Positions 12,085-24,835 of a stretch of 64,000 nucleotides of DNA are shown here, in pieces. The stretch covers positions 1 to 64,000 of the forward strand of contig WFMF01000513.1 of the NCBI GenBank assembly GCA_011033025.1. Reading direction: 5' to 3'. This DNA comes from Beroe forskalii (Eukaryota; Ctenophora; Nuda; Beroida; Beroidae). A model generated the notes under the pieces. It made no database searches. It was given only the letters and a program-made list of their open reading frames with translations, and was not told the DNA's origin. Each line of letters opens with the position of its first letter. Within the stretch, counting starts at the first letter, position 1. A program made the position numbers and the translations under genes.

Positions 12085-12564
12085 ATGAACCACCAAGTTC
12101 CCCCTGTTTACGAGGACGGTGTCCTGAGGCCCAACACCTGGAACCACGGGCTGTTTAGCTGCTGTGACGACTGTGGGGAGTGCCTGCTGGCATGTTGCTG
12201 CCCCTGCATCACCTTCGGGCTGAACATGCGGGATGCCTGCTACCCGGGCTACTGGTGTGACGGGTTCTGTGGGTGTCTGTGTGGGTGCTGCTGTTACACC
12301 TTGTTTACCCCCTGTGCTCTGGTAGCATGGGGAATCACCATCAGACCCAAGATAAGGCGTGAGCGTGGTATCCAAGGTAGTCGGATACTCGACTATCTGT
12401 CGGTATCCATGTGTACAAGCTGTGCTGTATTACAAGACAGGATGGAATTGAAAACAAGCCCCAAGTCAGATGCAACACAGACCATAGCATTTCAAGGACC
12501 GGTTACTGTTGCTCCTACTTCCTATCAGCCACACATGCAAATGATGCCGCCTCAACAGTTTTAG
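12085..12564 (+). CDS. PLAC8/cornifelin-family cysteine-rich protein
   Basis: 159 aa if translation starts at the ATG at 12085. That ATG lies 4 nt after an acceptor-like CTGCAG (ending 12081), so this is probably the second exon of a gene with an untranslated first exon. The PLAC8 domain spans roughly residues 18-123. W19-x2-GLF leads into a Cys cluster (C26, C27, C30, C33, C37-C39, C41) with the family's CCCPC signature at 37-41. A second Cys run follows at 62-70. The R91/R92...GIQG...D103...C110-x2-C113-x3-Q block matches the conserved C-terminal part of the domain. Vertebrate relatives (PLAC8, PLAC8L1, cornifelin) and plant FCR/CNR proteins share this domain. Their biochemical role is unsettled; membrane association through the Cys-rich hydrophobic stretch is inferred. 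The tail after 125 is Gln/Met/Pro-rich. The stop is TAG at 12562. Confidence 0.93.
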   Translation: MNHQVPPVYEDGVLRPNTWNHGLFSCCDDCGECLLACCCPCITFGLNMRDACYPGYWCDGFCGCLCGCCCYTLFTPCALVAWGITIRPKIRRERGIQGSRILDYLSVSMCTSCAVLQDRMELKTSPKSDATQTIAFQGPVTVAPTSYQPHMQMMPPQQF

Positions 12565-13837
12565 GTAGCATAGCGTAATATGAATGTCGACATGATAACC
12601 GGCGCTCTTGCTACATTGAAGCTCTTGCTTCATTGAACACATGGCTATCATTGGATTGTAAGATAACTATCGTGAGATTATAAGATAATTCTGTATTAAT
12701 TTCTATGTTCTTAATGTTAATATTTGAAACTTTAGCTTCTCTTTTGGAGATGAGTTTTCTGACCATTAAATGGAATATTTTGTATCAAGTTATTAAAAAT
12801 AAGTAAAGAATTTTACTTTTATAATGTGTTTCTTGTCTTCGCTATTGAATTGCAATGGGACGAGAACAAAGTTCAGGGAAACAGGAGCCGCTTACTTCAA
12901 CAAATCCTAAATTAAGACCTAATTCAGGTGCTGTAGAAAGCAGTATTGTTCAAAACACGAAATTTGGGTTGAAATAGCAAATCTATGAATTTTTGATTAA
13001 CACGTCATAGTATTAAATCAAGGCAAAGAATTTTTCCAAAACGACAAGATCAAAAAGCTTACCCAACATGACTTCGGTGATCTTCTTATCTTTAAGTATG
13101 AAACACTTCATGATGAACGATGTAAAAAAATACACTCGGAATACCGTTACAATGTGAGCGGGCTCAGCAAAAAAACGACTTCGTAATACGATGAGGGTCC
13201 CAATTTGAAATGAAATGACCAAAACAGCTTAACACGTAAATTTTATCTCAGTAAGGTGTATAAAGTTACACCTCACACTAAGTTCCGTGACACTTTATCA
13301 CCATGGCAACCGTTTGGTGAAGTAAGAAGTGCAAGGGTGGGTTTCAGGCTAGGATCAATGAACACCGGGAAATGGGTACACACGTAGACAACAGGGTAGT
13401 CAGAGAGCAACAGCAGGGCATACAGGATATTATTATCATCGTGGCAGAGCATTGTATTGGGGCAAGCCACGTGTTGTGACCTTTAATTATTAAATCGTTT
13501 GCCTCTTGGCATGTGGTGCCTTGTATAAGGAACTGTAGAGAACGAAATAGGTTCTGAAAACCAAACTAAACATTGTATACCATTAATGAGCAATTTGTGC
13601 AAGCAAGTAGAGTACATGATGTGGGAGCAATCAATACAGTCAATGTATGTGCACTACACTGTCTTCCTGAGTCCCTTATTAGCTTATTGCCCCTCAACTA
13701 TACAAAATACATGGACCTGCACCTTTCAGGTCCATTTTGGCATGGTCCCCGAGTAAGGCTTTTACCTATCCAGTTTACCCCCATAGAGGAAGGTTCTTAA
13801 GAGCAATATGGATCCGATTTGGCGACTTAACAAGGCC
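12565..13837. other. 3' flank of the PLAC8 gene and non-coding DNA
   Basis: Likely 3' UTR follows the stop, with an ATTAAA-type signal near 12766. A small hairpin (ATGGACCTG at 13711, CAGGTCCAT at 13727) and a half X-box (CACCATGGCAAC, 13299-13310) are present. No further gene is seen. Confidence 0.45.
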
Positions 13838-14240
13838 AAGGGTCCATGCCATTACAAACTTTTTTGAGCTAGTGGGGGGCAAGGCCCCCCCCCTCCTAGA
13901 TTTTTTCTAGGGGGGGGGGGGTTTCAATACTACGGGGGGCCAAAAATTTACGTATGCAAATTTTCATTTTTCAAAGCCCTAATTTTCACTATTTTGCATA
14001 AAAATACAACTGAAATCATGTTTCATTCATTGATTCAACCCTAAAAAGGTGAATTTCAGGAAAAATTTCGGTCTAAATGCACTAAGTTTTAACCTCCTTT
14101 CTATGTTCAAATTTTTGATAAAATAGTAGGTAGGGCCAAGGCCCCCCCTAAGATTTTTCTAGAGGGGGTCTTTTGAAAACAAGGGGGGCCTGCCCCCTCC
14201 CCTTAGGGGGGGGGGGGGCGTGTAGTCCCATGCAAGGGTC
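13838..14240. repeat. G/C-homopolymer-rich repeat
   Basis: Four blocks of C7-10 or G7-12 runs, arranged as inverted pairs around TTTTTCTAG motifs (13878-13922 and 14128-14220), enclose AT-rich sequence. CAAGGGTC-type words occur at both edges (13836 and 14232). It resembles the ends of a foldback or MITE-like repeat, but I cannot define a target duplication. The G runs could form quadruplexes. Confidence 0.5.
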
Positions 14241-16060
14241 TATGTATTATAGAGCTTTAAAGACCAATCAAAACGTCGGAGGTACCTATGATCAGTATTA
14301 TAAAGAAACTTATCAATCATAGGCATGATAAATTGAGACATTAATCATATATTTTACAGGCATGACAATTGGTAAATCGGTTCAAAAAGCTGTGATGGGT
14401 AGAATGGTGTTCACTAAAAGATAAACTTTGCATTCATAAGAGTGAATGAAAGCTTACTATGGATATTGGTTCTACCATGGGTGTACTGGAGTTCCTTTGA
14501 GTTCATCATGAATTCACTGCGGATTCAGATGAATCCATTTGAATTCATTTAGCAGTCGACTATCTTTTTAAATTTTTATCAAACTTTATTGAACTTAATA
14601 TGAATTAATGTCTCAGGATAAGTTACCCTGACCCTAACTGAGTCACCCTGACCCTGACCAATAACTGCAAAATATACATGATTCCAAATACATGGTAGTG
14701 GCAGGTCAGCTGCAGATAAAGTTCACAAGGACTAAAGAAATGTCAATATTTCCCTGTCATGTCAATATAATTGATTAATTATTGATATATACCTAAACTT
14801 CTAATTGACATTATATTGTCCTTCACTCTATTTTGAATTCCTATCCCTGGAGGGAGAATATAGGGACAGTCTGGTCTGGGTGTTATGCCAGACAAGGGTC
14901 TTTTACTGCAGCACAATCAAAAGCATAGATTAGTAGATTTACTCTCCTTTCAAAATTTCCAGAGATCTGTCACTGTTGTAAAGAGGATGTACTACTTGAG
15001 ATTGAAAAAATAAAATAGCTATAGGCTCAAAAGCAAAATTTGTATCAACTCGATGCAATAACATGATGCAAATAGGGCAAGATCATTTCCATTTTGTGTA
15101 GGCCTTTCAATGAATGCCATGCATCCCTTTGAGTAAAGTATTTATCCATTTATGTGGGGGCAGTATCAGTGGTGGACTTGAGTCAACTTGGAGATTGATC
15201 AGGCCTGCTAAAGGCTAGGAGTCTGTTCAGATCTGAGCAGATCCAATCCAATATCCATAGGACAAATTTTCAGGGACAGAAAAAATCTGCCACAGAGTTG
15301 CAATTGAACTCTGCCACTCTGAGTGGACTCCTTTGGATCCAAGACAGATTGGCTGAGAAGCTGCCACAGATTGGTCACCCAACAGACTCTGAGCAGACTT
15401 TAGTCTGCCAGGCAAACTTTGAGCAGTATAAGGGACTAAGGGAGACTCTGAGTAGATCTGCTCAGAGTGGTGGAGTCCACATGGCCTTGGAGTGTAACAA
15501 GAAAAGTGAATCTTATCCAATGCATCATTATTCCTTTAGGTCCATTATGTCCAATGGACATATCCCAATTGCAACAGAAATCTATTAGACATCCATACAG
15601 ATCTGCTCAGATCAAGTGGACTCCAAGTTCAATTGTTCAGGCACCGAGTGAGTGGGCTCAAGTTTACCACATATACTGCTATGTGGTACCGACTTTAAGG
15701 AGGTGTATACTCAGCACTGTAATCCAAAGTTTCATACATGACAAATATGGAACATAATTAAATACTGAATATCGATTTCAAGGATCAAAGTGAAAAGGGA
15801 AGAATCAAAACTTTTACTGTGAATCATCAGTTCAGTGATATCTTGCAGATACAATACAACTTATGATGACATTCTTCCATCAGCAGGTGACAGGAGAGAA
15901 TGCCCAGAGAGGACAGGTTTCAGCACACTTGCACTATACAGTACACCCTTTACAGCTTACTAACATAAGGCTGTACCATCCAGTGACCAGTACTATGGGA
16001 TTCTGAGCATCGCAGAGAGGAAAGGAGGATTGGAAAAGAAAAGTTACTGGAAACAGAAGA
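14241..16060. other. Non-coding DNA with CTGAGCAGAT-rich segment
   Basis: No coding exon was recognised. The 15220-15620 segment is dense in short inverted words built on AGATCTGAGCAGAT and GTGGACTCC, suggesting a degraded repeat, but its ends are not definable. Confidence 0.4.
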
Positions 16061-16125
16061 TTCGTTTGTCTGACGTCGTCAGACCCATTATTTAAAATTT
16101 AAAATTATTTAAATTTTAATGACGC

Positions 16126-16643
16126 GCGCGAGGGGGTCTGGCAACGCCTGACAAAGATTTGTGTGACAATGAAATTGTAGGCAATTAATCTTTTTCGCAA
16201 CACCCCTGGTTAGGTGTTAGGGGAAGGCCTTCCTCAGAACATTGAACAGGGAAGCGCGCGGCGCGTACACACACCTATGCAGGCTTAAGCATTAGGAACC
16301 CTAACGAGAACCTTGGTTGCGCGGCAAGCGACGCAGCTGGTTAGGGGAGGTATTGTCCGGTCCATGTCAGACGTCTGACCCTTTCGCCTTCGATGGGCGC
16401 GCGCGCGCGTCCACCTTCCTAAGCCCGCATAGGTGTGTGTACGCGCCGCGCGAGCCACACAGGCTAGGGATATACGTGTTTAGCAAGCGTCCACCCAAGG
16501 AATGTACGTGCCGCGCGAGCCAAACAGGAATATACGTGTTTAGCAAACATAATATGATTTCGACACGCTAGTTTGTTTCAGGGCGCGACATATTACGACT
16601 AAATTTGGGTATTCTTTGCCAGGCGTTGCTGGCCCCCTCGCGC
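16126..16643. mobile_element. GC-rich modular foldback element
   Basis: The left end at 16126-16150 (GCGCGAGGGGGTCTGGCAAC...) and the right end at 16620-16643 are inverted copies with about three differences over ~25 bp. Inside is an inverted pair of a CCTAAGCCCGCATAGGTGTG module (around 16255-16290 and 16412-16450), followed by a GGATATACGTGTTTAGC module (16468, 16530). A perfect 14-bp palindrome GTCAGACGTCTGAC lies at 16366-16379. The same modules recur in another order at 55340-55790. No transposase and no clear target duplication. Confidence 0.65.
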
Positions 16644-16708
16644 AAGGCATTTTTAAGGAGTGTATGGCGTTAGGTCATAGGCGTAACGACGCGCAATTTG
16701 TACTTCAT

Positions 16709-16741
16709 ACGCAGCAAAACATAGTAAAGCACATTTGCGCG
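16709..16741. repeat. Single monomer-like relative of the 28-bp satellite
   Basis: CGCAGCAAAACATAGTAAAG followed by CACATTTGCGCGC matches the monomer of the array at 38318-40838 apart from a few bases. It sits just outside the foldback element. Confidence 0.7.
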
Positions 16742-16859
16742 CTATCACGCGCCGCAAATAACTACCCAAGCGCGGCGTAACATGCCACGCTTCATAGAAA
16801 GGTTTAGTCAACGAGTTGAAACTGCACGCGTTAACTCTTACAAGCAACAAGGGCATTTT

Positions 16860-17425
16860 AGAGCAGTAAACATCATTTGAAGCCTATCAGCATATTTTCA
16901 ACTTCAGTAATTCAAAATTAATTTTATCAGTTTGCAGTGGCTGGAAATGCTATCTCGACTTCGAGTAAAAATGTCTGTCTGTGGCACAGGATGACATTAC
17001 GCCCCACGAAATTACATCCCAACCGAATTGTAAAACAAGTTGATAATTACTGAACATTGTGTATAACCTGTAACGACGGTCAAATTGCAAATTAAACAAT
17101 TACAATATAATAGTATACAACTCATGGCCCGCCTTAAGAGCGGGTAACATCTGCAGATCTTCATGATCAAGTAATAAACACTGGCTGTATCATCCGTTGA
17201 AAGATTATTTGAGCACAGAGCTATTCCTTTAACATCAACGTGTAGTGAATAGCAAACAAACAGATTCAGCGTGTAGTCCTCTATAGAAGAATGAAAAACA
17301 AATAAAACATTAATTAAAACAATCGGTCGATTGTATAATGGTGTTGAAGGGGTTGACAGTTCCTCCTCCAACTCAAGTTCAGAAGTGTCAGTAGCAATAT
17401 GGGACAGTAAAGAAAGCGGTGGGAG
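16860..17425. other. Probable 3' UTR and 3' flank of the DEAD-box gene
   Basis: AT-rich sequence downstream (minus strand) of the helicase stop codon at 17426-17428. No other coding content was recognised. Confidence 0.45.
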
Positions 17426-17528
17426 TTAGTAGTATCCGTTTGAGTTGCCGTAGCCTCCTCCTCCTCCTCCGGACTTGAAGCCACCACCTCGGCCTCCACT
17501 TGAGTCGATACGTACATTAGAGACGTTA
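17426..17528 (-). CDS. DEAD-box helicase, exon 6 (C-terminal RGG tail and stop)
   Basis: The acceptor CTGTCAG precedes 17528. Entering in phase 2 it reads NVSNVRIDSSGGRGGGFKSG, then a glycine run, and ends NGYY plus TAA. Gly/Arg-rich C-terminal tails are usual in DDX5/Dbp2/Vasa-type helicases, where they add RNA binding. Its length and phase complete the ORF exactly (569 codons including the stop, using the exons listed here). Confidence 0.85.
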
Positions 17529-17716
17529 CTGACAGGTCAAAATCGATTCAATCAATACTGTGAGCACTGAGCAGGAAAGGGCAGGTGGAAGAATTAGAAA
17601 CGGAAGAGGCGCATGAAGATGAGCGTTTTCATCCATATTAAATTAAAAAAGATAGGTCATATTTTGAAAAACTCCTCACAGAAAAGTAAAAAGATCCAGA
17701 ATTTGAAATAATATAC

Positions 17717-17813
17717 TAACTTGAGAAGCTGGATCCACTTGATCCACGGCCTCGTTTGCTGAAGCCACCTCCGCCGCCACCTCCACCACTGCTGCCTCCA
17801 AACTTCCTCTTTT
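17717..17813 (-). CDS. DEAD-box helicase, exon 5 (Gly-rich)
   Basis: 97 nt between an acceptor TCGCAG and a donor GTATAT (17711-17716). It encodes KRKFGGSSGGGGGGGGFSKR and on to a Ser-rich end. An alternative donor GTTAGT four bases earlier would leave exon 6 out of frame; only the GTATAT site keeps the frame to the stop, so it was chosen. Confidence 0.8.
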
Positions 17814-17945
17814 CTGCGATTTGATGATCAGTTATAAGTGTGAATAAGTTTCGAAATCATCGAAGTTTTTTGTCCATTTTATCAATTTATCTCCAAATCG
17901 CCCCAATTGCAGTAACGCACTAAGGAGTGCTTGACATTAACTCAC

Positions 17946-18185
17946 CTCCTCGGCCCTGGAATTTGCCGCCAGTATAGCTGAGAGCTTTGAGGTCGTCAGG
18001 GACCTTCTGACTCGACTCCTCCAGGATCTCAATGAGCCCCTTAACGCTCTTAGCGTCCTTGTTGGTAATGAACGTGTAGCTCGTTCCCACGTCATTTCCT
18101 CGGGCAGTCCGACCCACTCGGTGCACGTAATCCTCACAGCATTGGGGGAAGTCGTAGTTTATCACGTACCTCACGTCCGTGATAT
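17946..18185 (-). CDS. DEAD-box helicase, exon 4 (motif VI)
   Basis: 240 nt between acceptor GTTTCAG and donor GTGAGT (17940-17945). It encodes the end of the second RecA domain: ITDVRYVINYDFPQC, then motif VI HRVGRTARG, then FITNKDAKSVKGLIEILEES, and starts the Gly-rich tail (GGKFQGRG). The arginine residues of motif VI needed for ATP hydrolysis are present. It joins exon 3 in phase 1 to restore the Asp of ARGLD. Confidence 0.92.
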
Positions 18186-19283
18186 CTGAAACACAGCACA
18201 ACTTACCAAATTAGGGGAAGGGGGAGGCAAATTACAGTTGTGACATCGGAGAATGATTCTTTATGTCCACACGTACGCCGTGCGTGGTAATGACGTCATA
18301 CGTCACGAACGTACACAGCACCAGGCGGCTGGAAATTACAGAATGACTCATTTCTCGATGCCACGACCGGCAACGCTTACAGTAATGTGTGTTCATGAGT
18401 AAAAAGCGAGGGCAGTAAAAAGGGAAATAGAAATCCCCAACATAATACTATATAGAACTCGTTTATTGAATTCTTTGGTGTCCCCACAATCGAGATCGAT
18501 ATCAGCTTTTTCCCCGGAGGAAAAATTTCAAGCTGGGTCAAACGAACCTAACTGGGCTCTGTTTACATGCCTTTTCACCACTGTTTTTACTAGCTTTTTA
18601 ACGAGTTGATTTTAAACCGATACTTCATATGGGCTTTGTTACTCTTACATTGACCACTAGCAGATTTCCTAACTCAGATAGGTTCACATGGGAGGACCAA
18701 ATAGCCGGATAAGACAAGAAGAAGCTATTATTTGAACACATATCAACTGACAACTGCATTTGAAGTGACAATTGGTAAGAAAGTTCAGCAGGTTTTACAT
18801 CAATGGCCTTTATAATAACAGACCATGGATATAAATCAAATATTCTAAACGGCCCCGAGGACAACGAGTTGCCAAACAGTGTCCAGATCAAGGATTTTCT
18901 ACTAAGTATGAAATATTTACAACCCATTCTTATTGAATTACGAAAAAATCCAAATCCAAGTCTGATCTCATGATTTAGGCCATTATCTGTACATGATGAC
19001 GTAATTGACTGTATGAGTAAATTATACTCTTTTAACTTTGACAACACTACTTTATACAATCAAATTAGAGTAACTTACGGCGTCTTTAGTAACTAAATTA
19101 CCGATTGTTAAATGACCTAAGGCACTTAAATTATTTTCTTAGTGGGTTGTGACTAGTCAGGAATAGTCTCTTAACTCATGGACTGCGATTGATAAATTTA
19201 ATTTATTCAGTTCACTAATTGATCATCAAATTGTCTCACTGTTATATGATACTGAATAATACAAGTATAGAAATTTCAGCCTT

Positions 19284-19340
19284 TTAACCAGCCCTTTAGA
19301 AGAAAATTTCGATACTGTTTTGCCCATAAGGGCTGGTTAA
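19284..19340. repeat. Short hairpin, 13-bp perfect arms
   Basis: TTAACCAGCCCTT (19284-19296) and AAGGGCTGGTTAA (19328-19340) are exact inverted copies. Confidence 0.85.
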
Positions 19341-19520
19341 ATAAGAACCGATCGTAAGGTAATTCTTATAGTTTTCAAGTCAGCAAATAAACATCAGATC
19401 TGTCATCATGTGTTCTCAGGGCACTTATGAATTACGATAGTATCCAGCCCCTTGACGCTGATTTCTAGGTAAAACCAATTTGCGGCGTTTGCCTCTTCTC
19501 AATTGAAAGAGCTGTACAGT

Positions 19521-19592
19521 TCCCGGATTTCATGCCGACCAAGGACTTGTCGGCTTTGCAATTATAGCCCACTGTCGGCATGAGGTCCGGGA
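19521..19592. repeat. Short hairpin, 19-bp arms
   Basis: TCCCGGATTTCATGCCGAC (19521-19539) pairs with GTCGGCATGAGGTCCGGGA (19574-19592), with two mismatches. It could be a minimal MITE. Confidence 0.75.
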
Positions 19593-20990
19593 ATCTAATG
19601 TACAAAATGTACAAAGTAACATAAAACTTGTTTATTTCGTCTTGACCTAATTTTAAGCACAGGTTGGGTTCTTACTCCATGGTTAGAAAGCCTTTAAACG
19701 AAAGTCATCTCTGTATCGTGGTATAAGTGACGTTATTGAAAAACAAGAAGTCAATAAGTTCGCAACACCCTCCCACACAAATCAATGATGTAACCAAGTT
19801 GAACGGTTAACTTATCACACATTCGTAAGCATGATCCAGCGCTCATTACATCAACACCTTACACCGAAGCCCATGACATCACCAGTCCTTGGCACTGACA
19901 TAATTAGAAAATGCTGCGCGCGACCAATGCGCGGCTCGTAAAATGTTGAAAAGTTTAGCTTTGTACGGGCAGAATACGGCAATATTGCTAGTCGTCTGGG
20001 CGTATTTGCAAATGTGTCCCAACACGTACGGATGATTCCAATCAAACTCAAAACTCTTTCCGTTTTTAACTTATTATGACTTTGGGAAGGAGGCATGGAC
20101 CCACAGTTGAAAATGGAAACAAAGTTCGCTACAGTTACTAAATTTAGTAGCCACTAATCTGCGTAACTGAGCGAGCAACCGGGAGCAGATTACTGGCTCT
20201 CTTTGACTTGTTTTGGAGGGTGTAGCGAACTTATAACCTTGATATTGAGACCAAACTCGCTTGAAAATGTTCTAATTTGTTAGAAATTTTGCTGTGAAAG
20301 TTAAGCGCTGCGTGCACAAAGTACACACATAGTTTTCCCGTAGAAACTTTCACGACCAACAATGACCAACAAAAAATGTTGGTGCATGTGTACAGTTTTA
20401 GCGAGGTTAGGTCTCAATTGTAGGATGGTTTCCATTTTACCTGTTCAGAACGCCGGATATGTAAGGATTGATCATCCCTAACATTCCCGCTATTCCAAAG
20501 ATTGCAGATCACACTACCTCCATTCCTGAAATAAAATCCTGTTTTAAGCGAAATTTCACTAGAATTGCTCTGAACAGCGGCAGATTTCCATGATTCAATG
20601 ATTTATGGACTTAGTTATAAGTTGAGGTTTAAATTATCAATAAGGTAATCCAATTGATTTGTGGTTAAGTTGTGGATTGAACATTTCGATCAGACATAAA
20701 GTACATCAAGACTGAATACTTTAGGAATAAGGAACCGTTGAAAATGTATCCTGTTAACTCATTTACCTATTGTGATTTGATATCCTGGACTTTTTGAACT
20801 GAAGCGAAATGGATTATATTTTGATGAATAGGACTGCAGAATAAGCTGATAAAATAGCAAAAAGCAACCCATCGAAGAATCAAGCGGTATGACACTAACA
20901 CTTCTAAGAAACGTATAGATTTGCTTACATCTTTGTTTAAAGTTACCACCAAATTTAGCAGGAATTGAGATTGTTAATTCTAGTACAAAC

Positions 20991-21050
20991 CTAGTCCACG
21001 GGCTGCCACATCAGTAGCTATCAGGATGTTCATGTGACTGTCTCTGAACT
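20991..21050 (-). CDS. DEAD-box helicase, exon 3 (motif V)
   Basis: 60 nt between an acceptor CATCTTCAG and donor GTTTGT (20985-20990). It encodes FRDSHMNILIATDVAARGL, which is motif V. In the family this motif contacts RNA and links it to ATP hydrolysis. Phase 2 in and phase 1 out match exons 2 and 4. The distal duplicate of this locus contains only the first few bases of this exon (29573-29579), so there is a single complete exon 3 in the window. Confidence 0.92.
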
Positions 21051-21139
21051 CTGAAGATGAAGTCGTCAAGTCTACTGTACTATCGGATAGATGGGTTGCA
21101 GGATAAAACACTAAATTACCATCAAACACACTCATAAAC

Positions 21140-21305
21140 CCTATTAAATATTCCAGCCGAACCCTATAGCCCTTCCCTAACCCTGTATCCCCTCATCCCT
21201 AGCCCAATATCCCCTCCCTCACCCCACTCCCAATATAATCTCCCTCACCCCACTCCCTATATCCTCTCCCTCACCCCACTCCCAATATCCCCACTCCCCA
21301 CTCAC
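21140..21305. repeat. Pyrimidine-rich low-complexity tract
   Basis: Degenerate CTCCCTCACCCCACTCCC-type repeats. The counterpart in the distal unit is about 29685-29885. In gene orientation this is a G-rich start of intron 2. Confidence 0.7.
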
Positions 21306-21306
21306 G

Positions 21307-21530
21307 GGCTAGCACGTATTCCCTTTCCTCCTGTTTCTTGTCCCCGTGAATAGCTCCTGCACTCCATCCCTGGCGCCTTAACGTCCCGGAGATCTCGTTA
21401 GCTTGGCGTTTGGTGCCGGTGAAGATGAGGGTCTTGTTGTCGGACTTTGGATTTCGTTATCCCCGTGAATAGCTCCTGCACGTCCATGTTCTTGTTCGCG
21501 GACGCCTTTGAGGAGGGAGGGAGGTTATTG
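21307..21530 (-). pseudogene. Scrambled copy of helicase exon 2
   Basis: The 5' and 3' thirds match exon 2 at 29890-30148. The middle, which should encode the stretch from ILQIVDV to NKTLIF, is replaced by a second copy of the TCCCCGTGAATAGCTCCTGC segment from the same exon. The frame is broken. A further exon 2 piece, carrying the missing middle in two fragments, lies at about 21646-21775 within the intron. This copy cannot supply the second RecA domain's first part. Confidence 0.85.
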
Positions 21531-21645
21531 ATCAGAACTGTGATTTATTGATTTATCACGAATATAATTCATTTCAATTGTCAAAATCTTCGATAACCAC
21601 TAATCTAGGCACTCAGCATTTGGCGTTAAAAATCAAATCACATTG

Positions 21646-21775
21646 TCGGACTGAGAGTGGATTGCCAGCTACCAGTAGGTTTACCCATGAAAAATATTGT
21701 TCGGTGATTTTTCAAAAGTTCGCCTGTAACTCTTACTCCTGCAGCACGTCAACGATTTGGAGGATGTTCTAGGGC
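21646..21775 (-). pseudogene. Stray fragments of helicase exon 2
   Basis: TGTCGGACTGAGAGTGGAT (21646) and CTCCTGCAGCACGTCAACGA (from about 21737) are exon 2 pieces missing from the scrambled copy at 21307-21530. They are embedded in ~470 bp of sequence inserted into intron 1 relative to the distal unit. Confidence 0.75.
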
Positions 21776-22132
21776 ATAAAAACAAAACTTTGAATCGAGC
21801 CGATTTTGATTTAGGCTCAGTGAAAATATGACCTCTCAAAGTTGGCTCTTGTCCCAAAATAGTCAAAAATGACGATTTTCAAATTTCAAAAGGCCATACG
21901 CACTTGAGGCCCAAATCAAAAATCGGCCGATTCAAAGTTTTGTTTATTAAACAAGTTTCATTTTCCTCAAACTGTGGAGATAGATTTTAAAGTTTATTTT
22001 CGGCAAATAAAATTTGTTTTACAGGCTGTTTGAAAACCATAACTGCCAGGAAACAATATTTTTTCATGAGGTAAAACCTAGCGATTAAAATCACAAACCG
22101 AAATCGACCTCAGACCCCCCCCGGCCCCCTTA

Positions 22133-23137
<1,005 letters not shown>

Positions 23138-23238
23138 TTAAAAATCTGTTAAAATCTAAAAAAATATAGGAATAAGTATCATAAAATTTAAAATTAGACC
23201 AAAATTAACATCAGATAACAAGATATTTATATAGCAAA

Positions 23239-23691
23239 ATGGATAGCCAAAAACAATTGTAAATTGTTTGGGTAACGCAGCCACTCCAGTCCCCAAAATT
23301 ATACGATTAAAACTATTGATATGAGTGTTAATCGCAGCCTGTCCGTGTCGGCGTGCTTTGGTTACTAGAAAATAAGCAAAACTTAACATTCATCATGAAC
23401 TCACTGCTTGATTTTAGACTGTTAAGAAACACGAAGTTACCCTTATTATGGTTGGAGTGACAATATCGCGATTGTGAAGATGTTCGACAAGAATGAAGTA
23501 GAAAGTTTTCACGTGTGTACAGTGTAATGAGCTCACATCATATGCGTGACCAAGATAATTCTTTATAACCAAAGCACACCGCCACGGACAAGCTGCGATT
23601 AACACTCATATCAATAGTTTTAATCGTATAATTTTGGTGACTGGAGTGGCTGCGTTACCCAAACAATTTACAATTGTTTTTGGCTATCCAT
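23239..23691. mobile_element. Foldback element with 126-bp inverted arms
   Basis: The left arm 23239-23364 (ATGGATAGCCAAAAACAATT...) and right arm 23566-23691 are nearly exact inverted copies separated by ~201 bp. No coding sequence and no obvious target duplication. It is present only in the proximal duplication unit, so it arose or inserted after, or was lost from, the other unit. Confidence 0.88.
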
Positions 23692-23734
23692 ATCACTCTT
23701 TTTTGGCATAAAACTTACGACAATCAGTTCAAGT

Positions 23735-24490
23735 TGTGATAATTGCTTTAATTGGTCAATTATCTCATTCAGCATTTGAAAACCGGTATCCAATTTAATA
23801 TACAAAACGTTATTTTGGCTCTAAGTAAAAAATGCCGTTGGAATTAAGACGTCATCATTTTTACTTCTTGAGTTATACGCGATAATGACTTTAATTGGCC
23901 GATTAACTAATTAAGCGGTTGGCAACCGGTACTTAAATAAAACGAATAAATCGTAGTTTCGACGTAAGTTAATAATGTCGTTGGAATTAAGACGCTATCA
24001 TTTTTGCTTTTTGTGTAATACGCGATAATTACTTTAATTGGCCAATTGACTAATTAAGCGGGTGGCAACCGGTACTTAACTGATACGAATAAATCGTAGT
24101 TTCGACGTAAGTTAATAATGCCGTTGGAATTAAGACGTCATCATTTTTACTTCTTGAGTTATACGCGATAATGACTTTAATTGGCCAATTAACTAATTAA
24201 GCGGTTGGCAACCGGTACTTAAATAAAACGAATAAATCGTAGTTTCGACGTAAGTTAATAATATCGTTGGAATTAAGACGCTATCATTTTTACTTTTTGT
24301 GTTATACGCGATAATTACTTTAATTGGCCAATTAACTAATTAAGCGGTTGGCAACCGGTACTTAAATGAAACGAATAAGTCGTAGTTTCGGCGTAAGTTA
24401 ATAATGCCGTTGGAATTAACACGTTATCATTTTTACTTCTTCAGTTATACGCGATAATGACTTTAATTGGCCAATTAACCAATTAAGGAA
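23735..24490. repeat. 143-bp tandem satellite, about five copies
   Basis: The word GATAAT(G/T)ACTTTAATTGG recurs at 23738 (diverged), 23881, 24024, 24167, 24310 and 24453, always exactly 143 bp apart. Each unit has a GGTTGGCAACC hairpin word. It starts immediately after the foldback element. 24490-24835 holds nothing recognised. Confidence 0.95.
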
Positions 24491-24835
24491 TTGTCATTTT
24501 AAAATTTCAAATAGCCTAATGCACGCACATCATTCTGAAGTTTCATATGCCGTTGAGATTACAATTCTATCTTTTATAGTTCTCGAGAACACTCAAACAC
24601 AATTTTTATCATCGTCGCGTCGTAGTACATCTTCTAATTTTTGATAAAATAGCGTTTTTTTGATAATTTATTGTGAGAAAACGACGCGGTCGATTTTCAT
24701 CAAATTTACAGGGTTCGTTATTCATGTCATGGACTATGTCTGTGCAAATTTTCGTGACCAACAGATCAAGTTAACAGGTTGAAAGCGCGACTCGAAAATC
24801 GCGATTTTCGCAATTCACTGTATTTTTATATAATA

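Larger units (their letters stand above)
18186..20990 (-). other. Intron 3 of the DEAD-box gene
   Basis: 2.8 kb without recognised coding sequence. It carries two small inverted repeats (19284-19340 and 19521-19592) and a CRE-like TGACGTCA at 18291. Confidence 0.7.
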
